A DNA stretch of 64,000 nucleotides from JAMQPK01 sp035937795 (GTDB lineage: Bacteria; Acidobacteriota; Vicinamibacteria; Vicinamibacterales; JAMQPK01). Every line of letters begins with the position of its first letter. Within the stretch, counting starts at the first letter, position 1. Below, one piece after another: positions 1 through 7,332 of the stretch. The notes under the pieces were generated by a model, which was not told the origin of the DNA, made no database searches, and was given only the letters and a program-made list of their open reading frames with translations. Position numbers and translations under genes: made by a program. The stretch is from assembly GCA_035937795.1 (NCBI GenBank), contig DASZHO010000089.1:1-64000 (forward strand), written 5' to 3'.

Positions 1-1443
1 CTCGAGCGCGTGGCGACAGCGATCGATGGCTTCGTCGAATTCGCCCGCGGCGTAACGGACCCACGCCGCGCTCGTGTTGACTGCCAGGCACATCGGATCG
101 AGCCAGGCGGCCCGGTCGGCTTCGCGCCTGGCCTCGTCGCATCTGCCCATAGCCGCCAGAAACAGCGCGTAGGAGCGGTGCGCCACTTCGCAGCTTGGGG
201 AGAGCGCAATGGCCGTGCGGTACGCCGCTTCGGCCTGATCCCAGTTCCAGTCCAAGCCCTTGTAGACTTCGGCCATCGCCACATGCGCCTCGCCAATGCC
301 GGGGTCGAGCTCGATCGCGCGAAGCGCCGCCGCCCGCGCGCGCGCCAGCGCCCCGCGGCCGGGCTCGCGTGAAAAATCCGCGAGCGCAATTTCGGCGCGC
401 GCCATGGCCGCATGCGCCGACGCAAAATCCGGATCGAGATCGAGCGCGCGCTGATAGAAGATGAGGGCGGGCTTCAATCCCTCGTCTCCGGTGCGATTCC
501 AGTGAAATCGCCCCTTCAGATACGCCTGATAGGCCGCGGTCTGCCGGGGGCTCACGCGCTCGAGCGCTTCGCGCCTCTCGGGCACCAACTCCATGGCCAG
601 CGAACCGGCAATGCGCGCCGCCACATCCGATTGGAGCAACAGGCTCTCTTCCACGCGGCGATCGTAGGTTTCGGCCCACAGGTGCACTTCGCTCGACGCC
701 TCGATCAATTGCGCCGCGATGCGCACGCGGTCCCCTTCCCGGCGAACGCTCCCCTCCAGCAGATAATCGACGCCGAGCTGGCGGCCGATTTCGCTCGCGC
801 TCTTGGTCGATCGCTTGAACAGCATCGACGAGCTGCGCGCCAGGACGCCCAGCCTGCCCGGGCAGAGCCGGCCAATCTGCGTGATCATCTCCTCGGTGAG
901 CCCGTCGCTGAAATATTCCTGCGCGGGATCGTTGCTCATGTTCGCGAACGGCAGCACCACGAGTCGGAGGGTGGCCGCCGCCTCGGCGTGCGGCCTCGCC
1001 GGCGCGCGCGCGAACAGCGTCTGCGCGACCCGCTCGCCGTTCCCGGTGGATTCGAACGGCGCGACGAAGCGATGGCCGCGCCTGTGCAGCATCTCCGCGA
1101 GCGGCGTCTCGGCGCCGCGCGCGCCGTTCTCGGCGGATTCGACCGGCGCGATGAAGCGGTAGCCGCGCTTGTGCAGCGTCTCGATGAAACGCGGGTTGTC
1201 GGCGGTGTCTCCGAGCGCCGCACGCAGGCGCTTCACCGCCGCGTTGAGGCTGTGCTCGAAGTCGACGAAGGTGCCGGCGGGCCAAAGCCGTCGACGGAGC
1301 TCGTCGCGGGTGACAATCTCGCCGGGCCGCTCGAGCATCATCGCCAGAATTTCGAAAGGTTGATCCTGCAGCCTGATGCGGATGCCGCCTTTCCGGAGCT
1401 CGCGCGCGCGCACATCGATTTCAAACGTTCCGAATCTTGTCAT
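1..1443 (-). CDS. Winged-helix DNA-binding protein with TPR repeats (3' end beyond window)
   Basis: The frame is open for 481 codons from an ATG at 1443 to the left edge, so the C-terminus is missing. Residues 1-100 are an OmpR/PhoB-type winged helix (ends in the wing motif RGYRF) with no receiver domain, as in CadC-like one-component regulators. Residues 88-145 are a tandem pair of 29-residue units that repeat the wing. About residues 160-285 resemble the TolB/cyclase-associated region (FSDGLTEEM, then YLLEGSVRREGD). Helical TPR-like repeats follow from about 300 (LDPDFASAHAAMARAE, LDPGIGEAHVAMAEVY). It probably binds DNA and senses through the TPR part; the ligand is unknown. The next gene is divergent. 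The intergenic 1444-1613 holds no other feature that I recognise. Confidence 0.85.
   Translation of the reverse strand, partial: MTRFGTFEIDVRARELRKGGIRIRLQDQPFEILAMMLERPGEIVTRDELRRRLWPAGTFVDFEHSLNAAVKRLRAALGDTADNPRFIETLHKRGYRFIAPVESAENGARGAETPLAEMLHRRGHRFVAPFESTGNGERVAQTLFARAPARPHAEAAATLRLVVLPFANMSNDPAQEYFSDGLTEEMITQIGRLCPGRLGVLARSSSMLFKRSTKSASEIGRQLGVDYLLEGSVRREGDRVRIAAQLIEASSEVHLWAETYDRRVEESLLLQSDVAARIAGSLAMELVPERREALERVSPRQTAAYQAYLKGRFHWNRTGDEGLKPALIFYQRALDLDPDFASAHAAMARAEIALADFSREPGRGALARARAAALRAIELDPGIGEAHVAMAEVYKGLDWNWDQAEAAYRTAIALSPSCEVAHRSYALFLAAMGRCDEARREADRAAWLDPMCLAVNTSAAWVRYAAGEFDEAIDRCRHALE
1009..1182 (-). repeat. In-frame 87-bp tandem duplication in the regulator gene
   Basis: Two adjacent 87-bp units (1182-1096 and 1095-1009 on the minus strand) encode 29-residue units beginning ETLHKRGYRFIAPVES and EMLHRRGHRFVAPFES. 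I count 17 of 29 identical residues. The first unit is the normal C-terminal hairpin of the winged helix. The second is an extra copy inserted in the linker, old enough to have diverged but still in frame. Confidence 0.9.
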
Positions 1444-1613
1444 GTTGAAGGCTTTCAAGTGTATCAGCGCGGCGCGCCGCGCGACCGATCGGGCCCATAT
1501 GTGAAGGCGTTCTAAACCGCGCGCGGCCAACGGCTTGGCGCGTCACCAACAATTCTCTTTCGGGTCACCTCCCGTGCATTGAGGCACCCGTCCGGCGGGC
1601 CCACATTGGGCCT

Positions 1614-2234
1614 GTGCACGAGCTTCTCGCCGCCGCGATCGTCACGATCCGGATTTACAACTACGCCGCGGTGCCGGCCGAGCAGGTCGCAGCTGCGCGC
1701 GCGGCCGCGGACGCAATCTTTCAAGAAACCGGGATCTCCCTGCAGTGGATCGATTGCCGGGTGTCCCCTGCCGCCCCGGGCGGCGAGTGCCCGGGACCGC
1801 TGGGCGAGAGCGAATTCGTTCTGCGGCTGCTCGCATTGCCGACTTCCAAGGAGTCGAACCCGACAGGGCCGAGTCGAAGCACGGCGAAGCCAATCGTTCC
1901 GAATCCAGGCACAGCGAACCGCCTCGTGCTTGGCTCGTCGCTGATCGATGCCGACACGCACGGCGGCGTGCTGATCACCGTCAATCCCGCGCACACGGCC
2001 GCCATCGCCGCCCAGACGGGCGTCGACGCGCCGCTGATGCTGGGGCGCGCGATCGCGCACGAACTGGGACACATGCTGCTGGGCACGCCGGCACATGCGG
2101 AGACGGGACTGATGCGCGCGCTCTGGTCGCAGCGGGAGCTGCGCGAGAACAAGGCATCCGACTGGCAGTTTTCCCCGCCCGAGGCGGGCGCCATGCGCCA
2201 CAGCCTGGCCGTCCGGACGCGCGAGGCGAACTGA
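1614..2234 (+). CDS. HEXXH zinc metalloprotease-like protein
   Basis: A 206-residue protein from a GTG start at 1614; no ATG lies upstream in frame. The key site is HELGH at residues 149-153, followed by a Gly at 157, a His at 161 and a Met at 167 (HExxHxxxGxxxH...M). This resembles a metzincin-like zinc site with slightly longer spacing than the canonical HExxHxxGxxH. The N-terminus is mildly hydrophobic but not a clear signal peptide. The region around residues 10-50 (amphipathic helix, then ISLQWIDCRV) and the catalytic helix recall small predicted proteases of acidobacteria. The substrate is unknown and the gene appears monocistronic. A long open frame on the opposite strand looks spurious. 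Confidence 0.65.
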   Translation: MHELLAAAIVTIRIYNYAAVPAEQVAAARAAADAIFQETGISLQWIDCRVSPAAPGGECPGPLGESEFVLRLLALPTSKESNPTGPSRSTAKPIVPNPGTANRLVLGSSLIDADTHGGVLITVNPAHTAAIAAQTGVDAPLMLGRAIAHELGHMLLGTPAHAETGLMRALWSQRELRENKASDWQFSPPEAGAMRHSLAVRTREAN

Positions 2235-2277
2235 ACGGGCGAACCGGACCAAGGCCGGGAACGCCGGGGCGGGAACG

Positions 2278-2303
2278 AAGGGCGGCCAGACACGCCCTTT
2301 CTT
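2278..2303 (+). terminator. Candidate rho-independent terminator after the HEXXH gene
   Basis: A perfect 7-bp stem (AAGGGCG / CGCCCTT) with an 8-nt loop spans 2278-2299 and is followed by a short T-rich stretch, 44 bp after the stop codon. The T-tract is weak. Confidence 0.4.
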
Positions 2304-2343
2304 GCCCTTTCCCCCGCCGGAGCCGTACCCGTATACTTGCCTC

Positions 2344-3190
2344 ATGAGCTCAAAGGTGGTCTTCGCGGCGGCTGCTTTTGCCGTGTTGTCCGGAGGACTG
2401 CTCCAGGCGCAAACGACAAACCGCATCGCCGGTGTGGTTCGCGACGAAACCGGCGGGCCAATCCGCGGGGCCATCGTGCGCGCCGAAACAGGGGGGACGA
2501 CCACGGCGTCACCCGTGACGCTGACCGCGGCCACCGACGACCGCGGCCGTTTCATTTTCGTTGTCTCGCGATCGGGTGACTGGAAGCTGACGTTCGAGGC
2601 GCCCGGCTTCGACCCACAGACGATCTCAGCGAGCGTGCGGTTGACCGGAGCGGCTCCTAACCTGGAGATCAAGCTCGATCGGCGGGAATCGCCGGAGGCG
2701 TACGGCGCCATGGCCGGCGTCGACGTGAAGGCTGTGTCGGCGCAGCTGGCTTCCGCCGCGGCCCTGCTTGACGACGGCAAATACGATCAGGCGATCACGG
2801 CGTATCGCGACATCAAAACGAAGGCGCCCGCGTTGACGCTGGTCAATCTTCAGTTGGGGAACGCCTATCTGGGCAAGAAGTCGTACCCGGACGCAGAGGC
2901 GGCGTATCAGGAGATTCTCAAGGCGAATGCCGACGATGCGAACGGGCTCTTCGCGATGGGCGTGGTGAAAGAAGCAGAGGGGAACGCCACGGATGCGACG
3001 AACTGGTACCAGAAGGCATCGACGGCCGACGCATTCTGGACGCGCCCGCTGATGAAGCTGGCCGCGCTTGCGCGTCAGGGCGGCGACGGGGCTGGGGCGG
3101 CGCAGTACCTCGCGAAGGTCATCGACCTGGATCCCGGCTCTCCCGACGCCGTCCAGGCTCTCGCGATGCAGAAGCAGGTAGGGGGTGGAA

Positions 3191-3195
<5 letters not shown>
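2344..3195 (+). CDS. Secreted carboxypeptidase-regulatory-like domain / TPR protein
   Basis: The ATG at 2344 gives 283 residues with a signal peptide (about 1-21, ending LLQAQ). Residues 25-105 form a CarboxypepD_reg-like beta domain (IAGVVRDETGGPIRGAIV, then FDPQTISASVRL). Residues 130-275 contain TPR units (YDQAITAYRDI, YPDAEAAYQEILKANADDANGLFAMGVV). An upstream in-frame start would precede the signal peptide with prolines and is less likely. A TATACT box (2332-2337) lies 6 nt before the ATG. The likely role is a periplasmic or surface protein-interaction scaffold; no enzyme site is visible. The stop codon TAG is the first TAG of a heptamer repeat array. Confidence 0.75.
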
Positions 3196-3323
<128 letters not shown>

Positions 3324-3327
3324 AGGT

Positions 3328-3822
3328 TCAGGTCCGCAGCTGCCCCAGCGCGTCCTCGATCAGCTTCTCGTTGTCTTCCTTGGTCAGGTTCCGCTGGATG
3401 AGTTTTGAAGCGATGGCCACGGACAGATCCGCGGCTTCATGGCGGATTTGCTGAATCGCGCGGGCAGTTTCCAGCTGAATCTGGCGCTCGGCGGTCTTGA
3501 CGATGCCCTCGGCTTCGCCGCGGGCTTTCTGCCGCAGCTCTTCGCGGAGCCGCTCGGCGTCGGCGCGGCTCATCGTGATGATCTGGTCGGCCTCGACGCG
3601 CGCCTGGCGGATGATCTGCTCCGACTCCCGGTTCAGGCGCTCCAACTCCCGCTTCGCTTTCTCCGCGTCGTCGAGCGCCTGCTGGATGGTGTGCTGGCGC
3701 GCCTCGAGTGCCAGCAGCAGCGGCTTCCACGCGAACTTCGTCAGCAGCGCCAACAGCACCAGAAACGTGACGATGGCCCAGATGTAGAGGCCGGGGTCTA
3801 CCTGGACCAGCGGGTTGTCCAT
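3328..3822 (-). CDS. atpF: F0F1 ATP synthase subunit b
   Basis: A 164-residue peripheral-stalk subunit: one N-terminal membrane helix (about residues 8-28, YIWAIVTFLVLLALLTKFAW) followed by a long charged coiled coil (residues 40-140, rich in Glu, Arg and Gln). The usual b subunit is about 156-170 residues. It anchors the F1 head to subunit a. A GAGAGGA ribosome-binding site precedes the ATG. It is the last gene of the atpZ-I-B-E-F run and is followed by a convergent gene, so the F1 genes do not continue here. Confidence 0.95.
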   Translation of the reverse strand: MDNPLVQVDPGLYIWAIVTFLVLLALLTKFAWKPLLLALEARQHTIQQALDDAEKAKRELERLNRESEQIIRQARVEADQIITMSRADAERLREELRQKARGEAEGIVKTAERQIQLETARAIQQIRHEAADLSVAIASKLIQRNLTKEDNEKLIEDALGQLRT

Positions 3823-3869
3823 GACACATTCCTCTCACGGTCCGGCTGCAGCCGGACGCCACCGGAAAT

Positions 3870-4214
3870 TTACTTCATCAGTATGACGAGCAGCGCGAAC
3901 ACTTCGGCGAGAATCGCGACACCTTCGAGCAGGAACAACGGAAGGTTGACCGCCCCGGTGATCTGCGTCGTGGCCGCCGGCTGGCGGGCAATCCCTTCGG
4001 CGGCGGCGGCGGCGAGCCGCCCGATGCCCAGCGAAGCGCCAATCACGATCATACCGAGCGCGATGGCGGCGCCGAAGTAGTGGAGAACCGAATGAGCGTT
4101 GGCCGAGGCTGGCAGCACGGCTTCCTGCGCGAACACGGCCTTGGAGGCCAATGCGGCAAACACCGGGGTCAGCGCCGCAACCCCACCGAACCGACGAAAA
4201 CGCACGCTAGTCAT
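3870..4214 (-). CDS. atpE: F0F1 ATP synthase subunit c
   Basis: A 114-residue subunit of the c-ring rotor. Two membrane helices are separated by the polar loop (GIARQPAATT). The second helix carries the ion-binding Glu in LPLFLLEGVAIL, with a second Glu seven residues on. Helix 1 lacks the Gln typical of sodium-binding rings, so proton coupling is the default reading. The protein is about 30 residues longer than typical subunit c because of an N-terminal extension that looks like a signal peptide (hydrophobic, ending VFAQEA). It lies between atpB and atpF. Confidence 0.94.
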   Translation of the reverse strand: MTSVRFRRFGGVAALTPVFAALASKAVFAQEAVLPASANAHSVLHYFGAAIALGMIVIGASLGIGRLAAAAAEGIARQPAATTQITGAVNLPLFLLEGVAILAEVFALLVILMK

Positions 4215-4251
4215 CCTTCTGTCCTTTCATTGGGATGGAGTCCCGATTCCA

Positions 4252-5145
4252 TTAGTGGTGAACGTGAATGGCCATGCCGATGAACACCGCCGTCAACAGC
4301 GTGAAGACATACGCCTGAACGAGCACGACGATGATCTCCAGGGTGGAAATGGCGACTGCCAGCGGCACCGACACCACGAGACCGACGCCGATCCCCGCCG
4401 CAGCCCTGCCGAACATCTCCGCGAACAGAAACACGAACGAGAGAATCGCCAGGATCGCGATGTGGCCGCCCGTCATGTTGGCGGCAAGCCGCATGGTGAG
4501 CGCGAACGGCCGCACGAACATGCCCATGATCTCGATGGGGACGAGCAAAATGTAGATCGGCCATGCAAGGCCATGAGGCGCGAGGTTCTTCCAGTGCTGC
4601 AGCGCGCCATGCGCTTTCGATCCAGCGATGATGATGGCGCCGAACGTGATCGTGGCAAGCGCGGCCGTCACGTTGAAATTCGCTGTGGACGTCGAGCCGC
4701 CGTGAATCACGTGTTTGAGAAACGAGTCAGGCCCGGTGTGAAGCACGTAACGATCGAGCAACGCCACGACCTCGAAAACCGGAATCAGGCCGATGGCATT
4801 GGCGCACAAGATGAAAATGAAAAACGTGAGGACGAGGGGCGTCCAGGTGGCCACCCACTTGCGGCCGACGTTCGGCTGGACGATGTCGTCGCGGACGAAG
4901 GTCACGATGGCCTCGAGCGCGTTCATGAAGCCGGTGGGGACCGGCCGGTTCTGTCTGAGGTAGCGCTGCACGGCGGTGGTCACGATCAGAAACACGAAGG
5001 CCGCCACCAGCCACAGCATCAGCACGTGCTTGGTCACCGAAAAGTCGATGCCGAGGATTCTCGGAAGATGGATCAACGGATGGTCGTGTCCGCTGTTCGA
5101 GACGTGCTCGATGATCGTTTCGCCTGCATTGAATTTTTCGGGCAT
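4252..5145 (-). CDS. atpB: F0F1 ATP synthase subunit a
   Basis: A 297-residue polytopic membrane protein forming the stator half-channels against the c-ring. The signature helix MRLAANMTGGHIAI carries the essential Arg. It is somewhat longer than the roughly 270-residue E. coli protein, through a charged N-terminus (HVSNSGHDHPLIHLPRI) and a periplasmic loop (VLHTGPDSFLKHVIHGG). The start ATG overlaps the atpI stop by one base (TAATG), which implies translational coupling. Confidence 0.95.
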   Translation of the reverse strand: MPEKFNAGETIIEHVSNSGHDHPLIHLPRILGIDFSVTKHVLMLWLVAAFVFLIVTTAVQRYLRQNRPVPTGFMNALEAIVTFVRDDIVQPNVGRKWVATWTPLVLTFFIFILCANAIGLIPVFEVVALLDRYVLHTGPDSFLKHVIHGGSTSTANFNVTAALATITFGAIIIAGSKAHGALQHWKNLAPHGLAWPIYILLVPIEIMGMFVRPFALTMRLAANMTGGHIAILAILSFVFLFAEMFGRAAAGIGVGLVVSVPLAVAISTLEIIVVLVQAYVFTLLTAVFIGMAIHVHH

Positions 5146-5516
5146 TACGACGCGTGCATCCTTTCAGCGAACAACCGCTGCAGACACACGGCTTCGGCCG
5201 CGTACAGCGCGATGAAGTAGACCGCAAAGCTCAACACGAACGGCTGCGGCCGGACCCGCAGCACGCCAAGCGCGAGCCAGACGTACGCGCCGAAGAGCAC
5301 CAGCTTGCCCACAAATGCGGTCATCATGATCGAGGTGAGCCGTTCGGGATGTCGGTCGTAGGTGCGCGCGGCGGCGATCCAAGAGCCGCACACGGCCACG
5401 AGCGGCGCGATCATGCCGAGCCAGACCTCCAAAGCGCCGCCGAGCGCAGCCGAGGCAGCGAGCGCGGACACGACGCTCGCTCCGGCCATCCACCAGACGG
5501 GCTTCATTTGTGCCAT
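5145..5516 (-). CDS. AtpI-like small membrane protein of the ATP synthase operon
   Basis: A 123-residue protein from the ATG at 5516, overlapping the end of the upstream gene by 13 bp. It has four predicted hydrophobic segments (for example PVWWMAGASVVSALAASAAL, MIAPLVAVCGSWIAA, SIMMTAFVGKLVLFGAYVWL, VLSFAVYFIALYAAEAVCL). Its position directly before atpB and its size match AtpI (UncI), a helper in c-ring assembly. Sequence similarity to AtpI is weak by eye, so the call rests mainly on topology and context. Confidence 0.6.
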   Translation of the reverse strand: MAQMKPVWWMAGASVVSALAASAALGGALEVWLGMIAPLVAVCGSWIAAARTYDRHPERLTSIMMTAFVGKLVLFGAYVWLALGVLRVRPQPFVLSFAVYFIALYAAEAVCLQRLFAERMHAS

Positions 5517-5752
5517 ACGGTCTTCGCCAACTCGTAAAATCCGACGGCCATCCCCAGAAGCAGCCCGCCGAGCAGGAACCAGGGCGCCGTGCCGCGCCAC
5601 TGGTCGACGGCGTAGCCGATGCCGCCGAGGAGAATAATCGCGCCGATCAGCGTGTAGCTGGCGCCGGCCACTGACCCCGATCGGCGAACGTTGTCCTGCA
5701 GAGATTGGGCCGATCGGGCGAGGAAATCCTTACCGTTCTCGTTCTCGGGCAT
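5504..5752 (-). CDS. atpZ: AtpZ/AtpI family protein
   Basis: An 82-residue protein from the ATG at 5752, with a soluble N-terminus and two membrane helices (SYTLIGAIILLGGIGYAVDQW and LLGGLLLGMAVGFYELAKTV). The GxxYxxDxW loop between helices and the Gly-rich helices are typical of AtpZ/AtpI proteins at the head of atp operons, where AtpZ has been linked to Mg2+/Ca2+ transport with AtpI. It is the first gene of the F0 cluster. An ACTATA box (TATAGT on the minus strand) lies 4 nt before the ATG. Confidence 0.8.
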   Translation of the reverse strand: MPENENGKDFLARSAQSLQDNVRRSGSVAGASYTLIGAIILLGGIGYAVDQWRGTAPWFLLGGLLLGMAVGFYELAKTVWHK

Positions 5753-5756
5753 CGTG

Positions 5757-5762
5757 ACTATA
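5757..5762 (-). promoter_or_regulatory. Possible -10 box of the F0 operon
   Basis: TATAGT on the minus strand ends 4 nt before the atpZ ATG, which would give a leaderless or nearly leaderless transcript. No good -35 match is seen at 16-18 bp (the best is GTGAAC). Confidence 0.4.
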
Positions 5763-5826
5763 GCATACCTTGTGAAAAAGTTCACCAGCGAGACATCGCC
5801 GATTTACGCCGGAAAACCGGCTGTTT

Positions 5827-7332
5827 CTACCGCAAACTCTGGGTGAGGCTCGAGACGCCCAGCGTCGCCGCCGAGACCTGCGCAAACTCGAACAGCGGCT
5901 GCGGGTACATGCCCAGCGCCAGCGTCGCCACGACCGCCACGCCCAGCGCGACGGCCAGCGCGGGGCTCGTCGTCGGCGCCGAGCCCGTCGGTTCGTTCTT
6001 CAGCCACATGAAGACGACGATGCGGATGTAATAGTACAGCGACACGGCGCTGTTGAGCACGCCGATGACGGCCAGCCACACGTAGCCGGATTCAATCGCC
6101 GCGCTGAACAGCCAGAACTTCCCCATGAACCCCGCGGTCGGCGGCACGCCGCCGAGCGACAGCATGAACAGCAACATCGCCACGGCGGCGAACGGCTGGC
6201 GGAAAAACAGACCGTTCAGATCTTTCAGCTCGTCGCCCACCACGTCGTTGCGGCGAAGCAACGCGATGACGGTGAAGGCGCCGAGCTGCATGAACGAGTA
6301 GACGAACAGGTAAATCAGCATCGCCGTGAAGCCGCGCGTAGTTCCGGCGACCACGCCGATCAGCAGATAGCCAGCGTGCGCGATCGAGGAATACGCGAGC
6401 ATTCTCTTCAGGTTGCTCTGCGTGAGCGCCGCGAAGTTCCCGACCGTCATCGTCACCACGGACAGCACGTAGAACAGCGTGGTCCAGCCGATCGCCGGGC
6501 CCGCCAGGCCGGCCACCGCAGATGTGCGCATCGCCGGCAGGCTCTCGACGAAAATCCGCAGCAGCATCGCAAACGACGCCGCCGAAGATCCGACCGACAG
6601 AAAGGCGGTGATCGGCGTGGGCGCGCCCTCGTACACGTCCGGCGCCCACATGTGGAACGGCACGGCGGCAATCTTGAAGCCCATCCCGGCCACGACGAGA
6701 ATCACCGCGAGGACGAGGCGCGGGTCGCGCTCCTGCCCCACCAAGGCGGTGGCGATGTTTCGCAGATTCGTCGTGCCGGACAGGCCGTAGAGCAACGACA
6801 TTCCATAGAGCAGAATCCCCAGCGAGAACGCGCCGAGCAGGAAGTACTTCACGGCTGCTTCGTTCGAGCGGCGGCTCGGCTTGAGGAAGCCGGTCAGGAT
6901 GTAAAAGGAAATCGCCATCGTCTCCAGACCGACGAAGAGCGTGATCAGATCGGTGCCGCCCGCCATGATCATCATGCCGAGGGTGGCGCAGAGAATCAGA
7001 AAGTAGTACTCGCCGGCACGCGTCCCTTCCACGTCGAGGTAGCGAATCGACATCAGCACGGTCAGGGCCGCGGCCATCAGGAACACCACTTTGAAGAACA
7101 GCGCGAACCGATCGACGGCGATCAGACCATGCGCAACCTGGACGTGCGCGTCGGCAACCGGCACCAGCGCGGCGGCCGTCGCGCCCAGAATGGCGAGCGT
7201 CACCCACGCAAGCACCGGCTGACGGTCGCGCGCGACGATGAGGTCCGCCAACAGCAGCAGCAGCGCGCCGGCCGTGAGCACGAGCTCCGGCAGCAAATAG
7301 TAAAAATCGCTGAGGGAAAGGCCCGCGGGCAT
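5827..7332 (-). CDS. nuoN: NADH-quinone oxidoreductase subunit N
   Basis: A 501-residue antiporter-like membrane subunit of complex I, one of three proton-pumping modules. About 14 membrane helices are predicted. Conserved features are the helix with GLETMAISFYILTGF, the lysine-bearing segment KYFLLGAFSLGILLYGMSLLYG, and LKRMLAYSSIAHAGY. Length matches the family (about 485-500). It is last in the operon; the ATG overlaps or abuts the nuoM stop at 7332. Confidence 0.96.
   Translation of the reverse strand: MPAGLSLSDFYYLLPELVLTAGALLLLLADLIVARDRQPVLAWVTLAILGATAAALVPVADAHVQVAHGLIAVDRFALFFKVVFLMAAALTVLMSIRYLDVEGTRAGEYYFLILCATLGMMIMAGGTDLITLFVGLETMAISFYILTGFLKPSRRSNEAAVKYFLLGAFSLGILLYGMSLLYGLSGTTNLRNIATALVGQERDPRLVLAVILVVAGMGFKIAAVPFHMWAPDVYEGAPTPITAFLSVGSSAASFAMLLRIFVESLPAMRTSAVAGLAGPAIGWTTLFYVLSVVTMTVGNFAALTQSNLKRMLAYSSIAHAGYLLIGVVAGTTRGFTAMLIYLFVYSFMQLGAFTVIALLRRNDVVGDELKDLNGLFFRQPFAAVAMLLFMLSLGGVPPTAGFMGKFWLFSAAIESGYVWLAVIGVLNSAVSLYYYIRIVVFMWLKNEPTGSAPTTSPALAVALGVAVVATLALGMYPQPLFEFAQVSAATLGVSSLTQSLR

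Noticed and set aside
1512..2780. 422-codon frame on the minus strand over the HEXXH and TPR genes
   Set aside because: It has low-complexity Arg/Ser composition and crosses two good plus-strand genes and their promoter.
3870..4214. Sodium-binding c-ring
   Set aside because: The conserved Glu is present, but the helix 1 Gln and the Ser/Thr next to the Glu that mark sodium rings are not seen.
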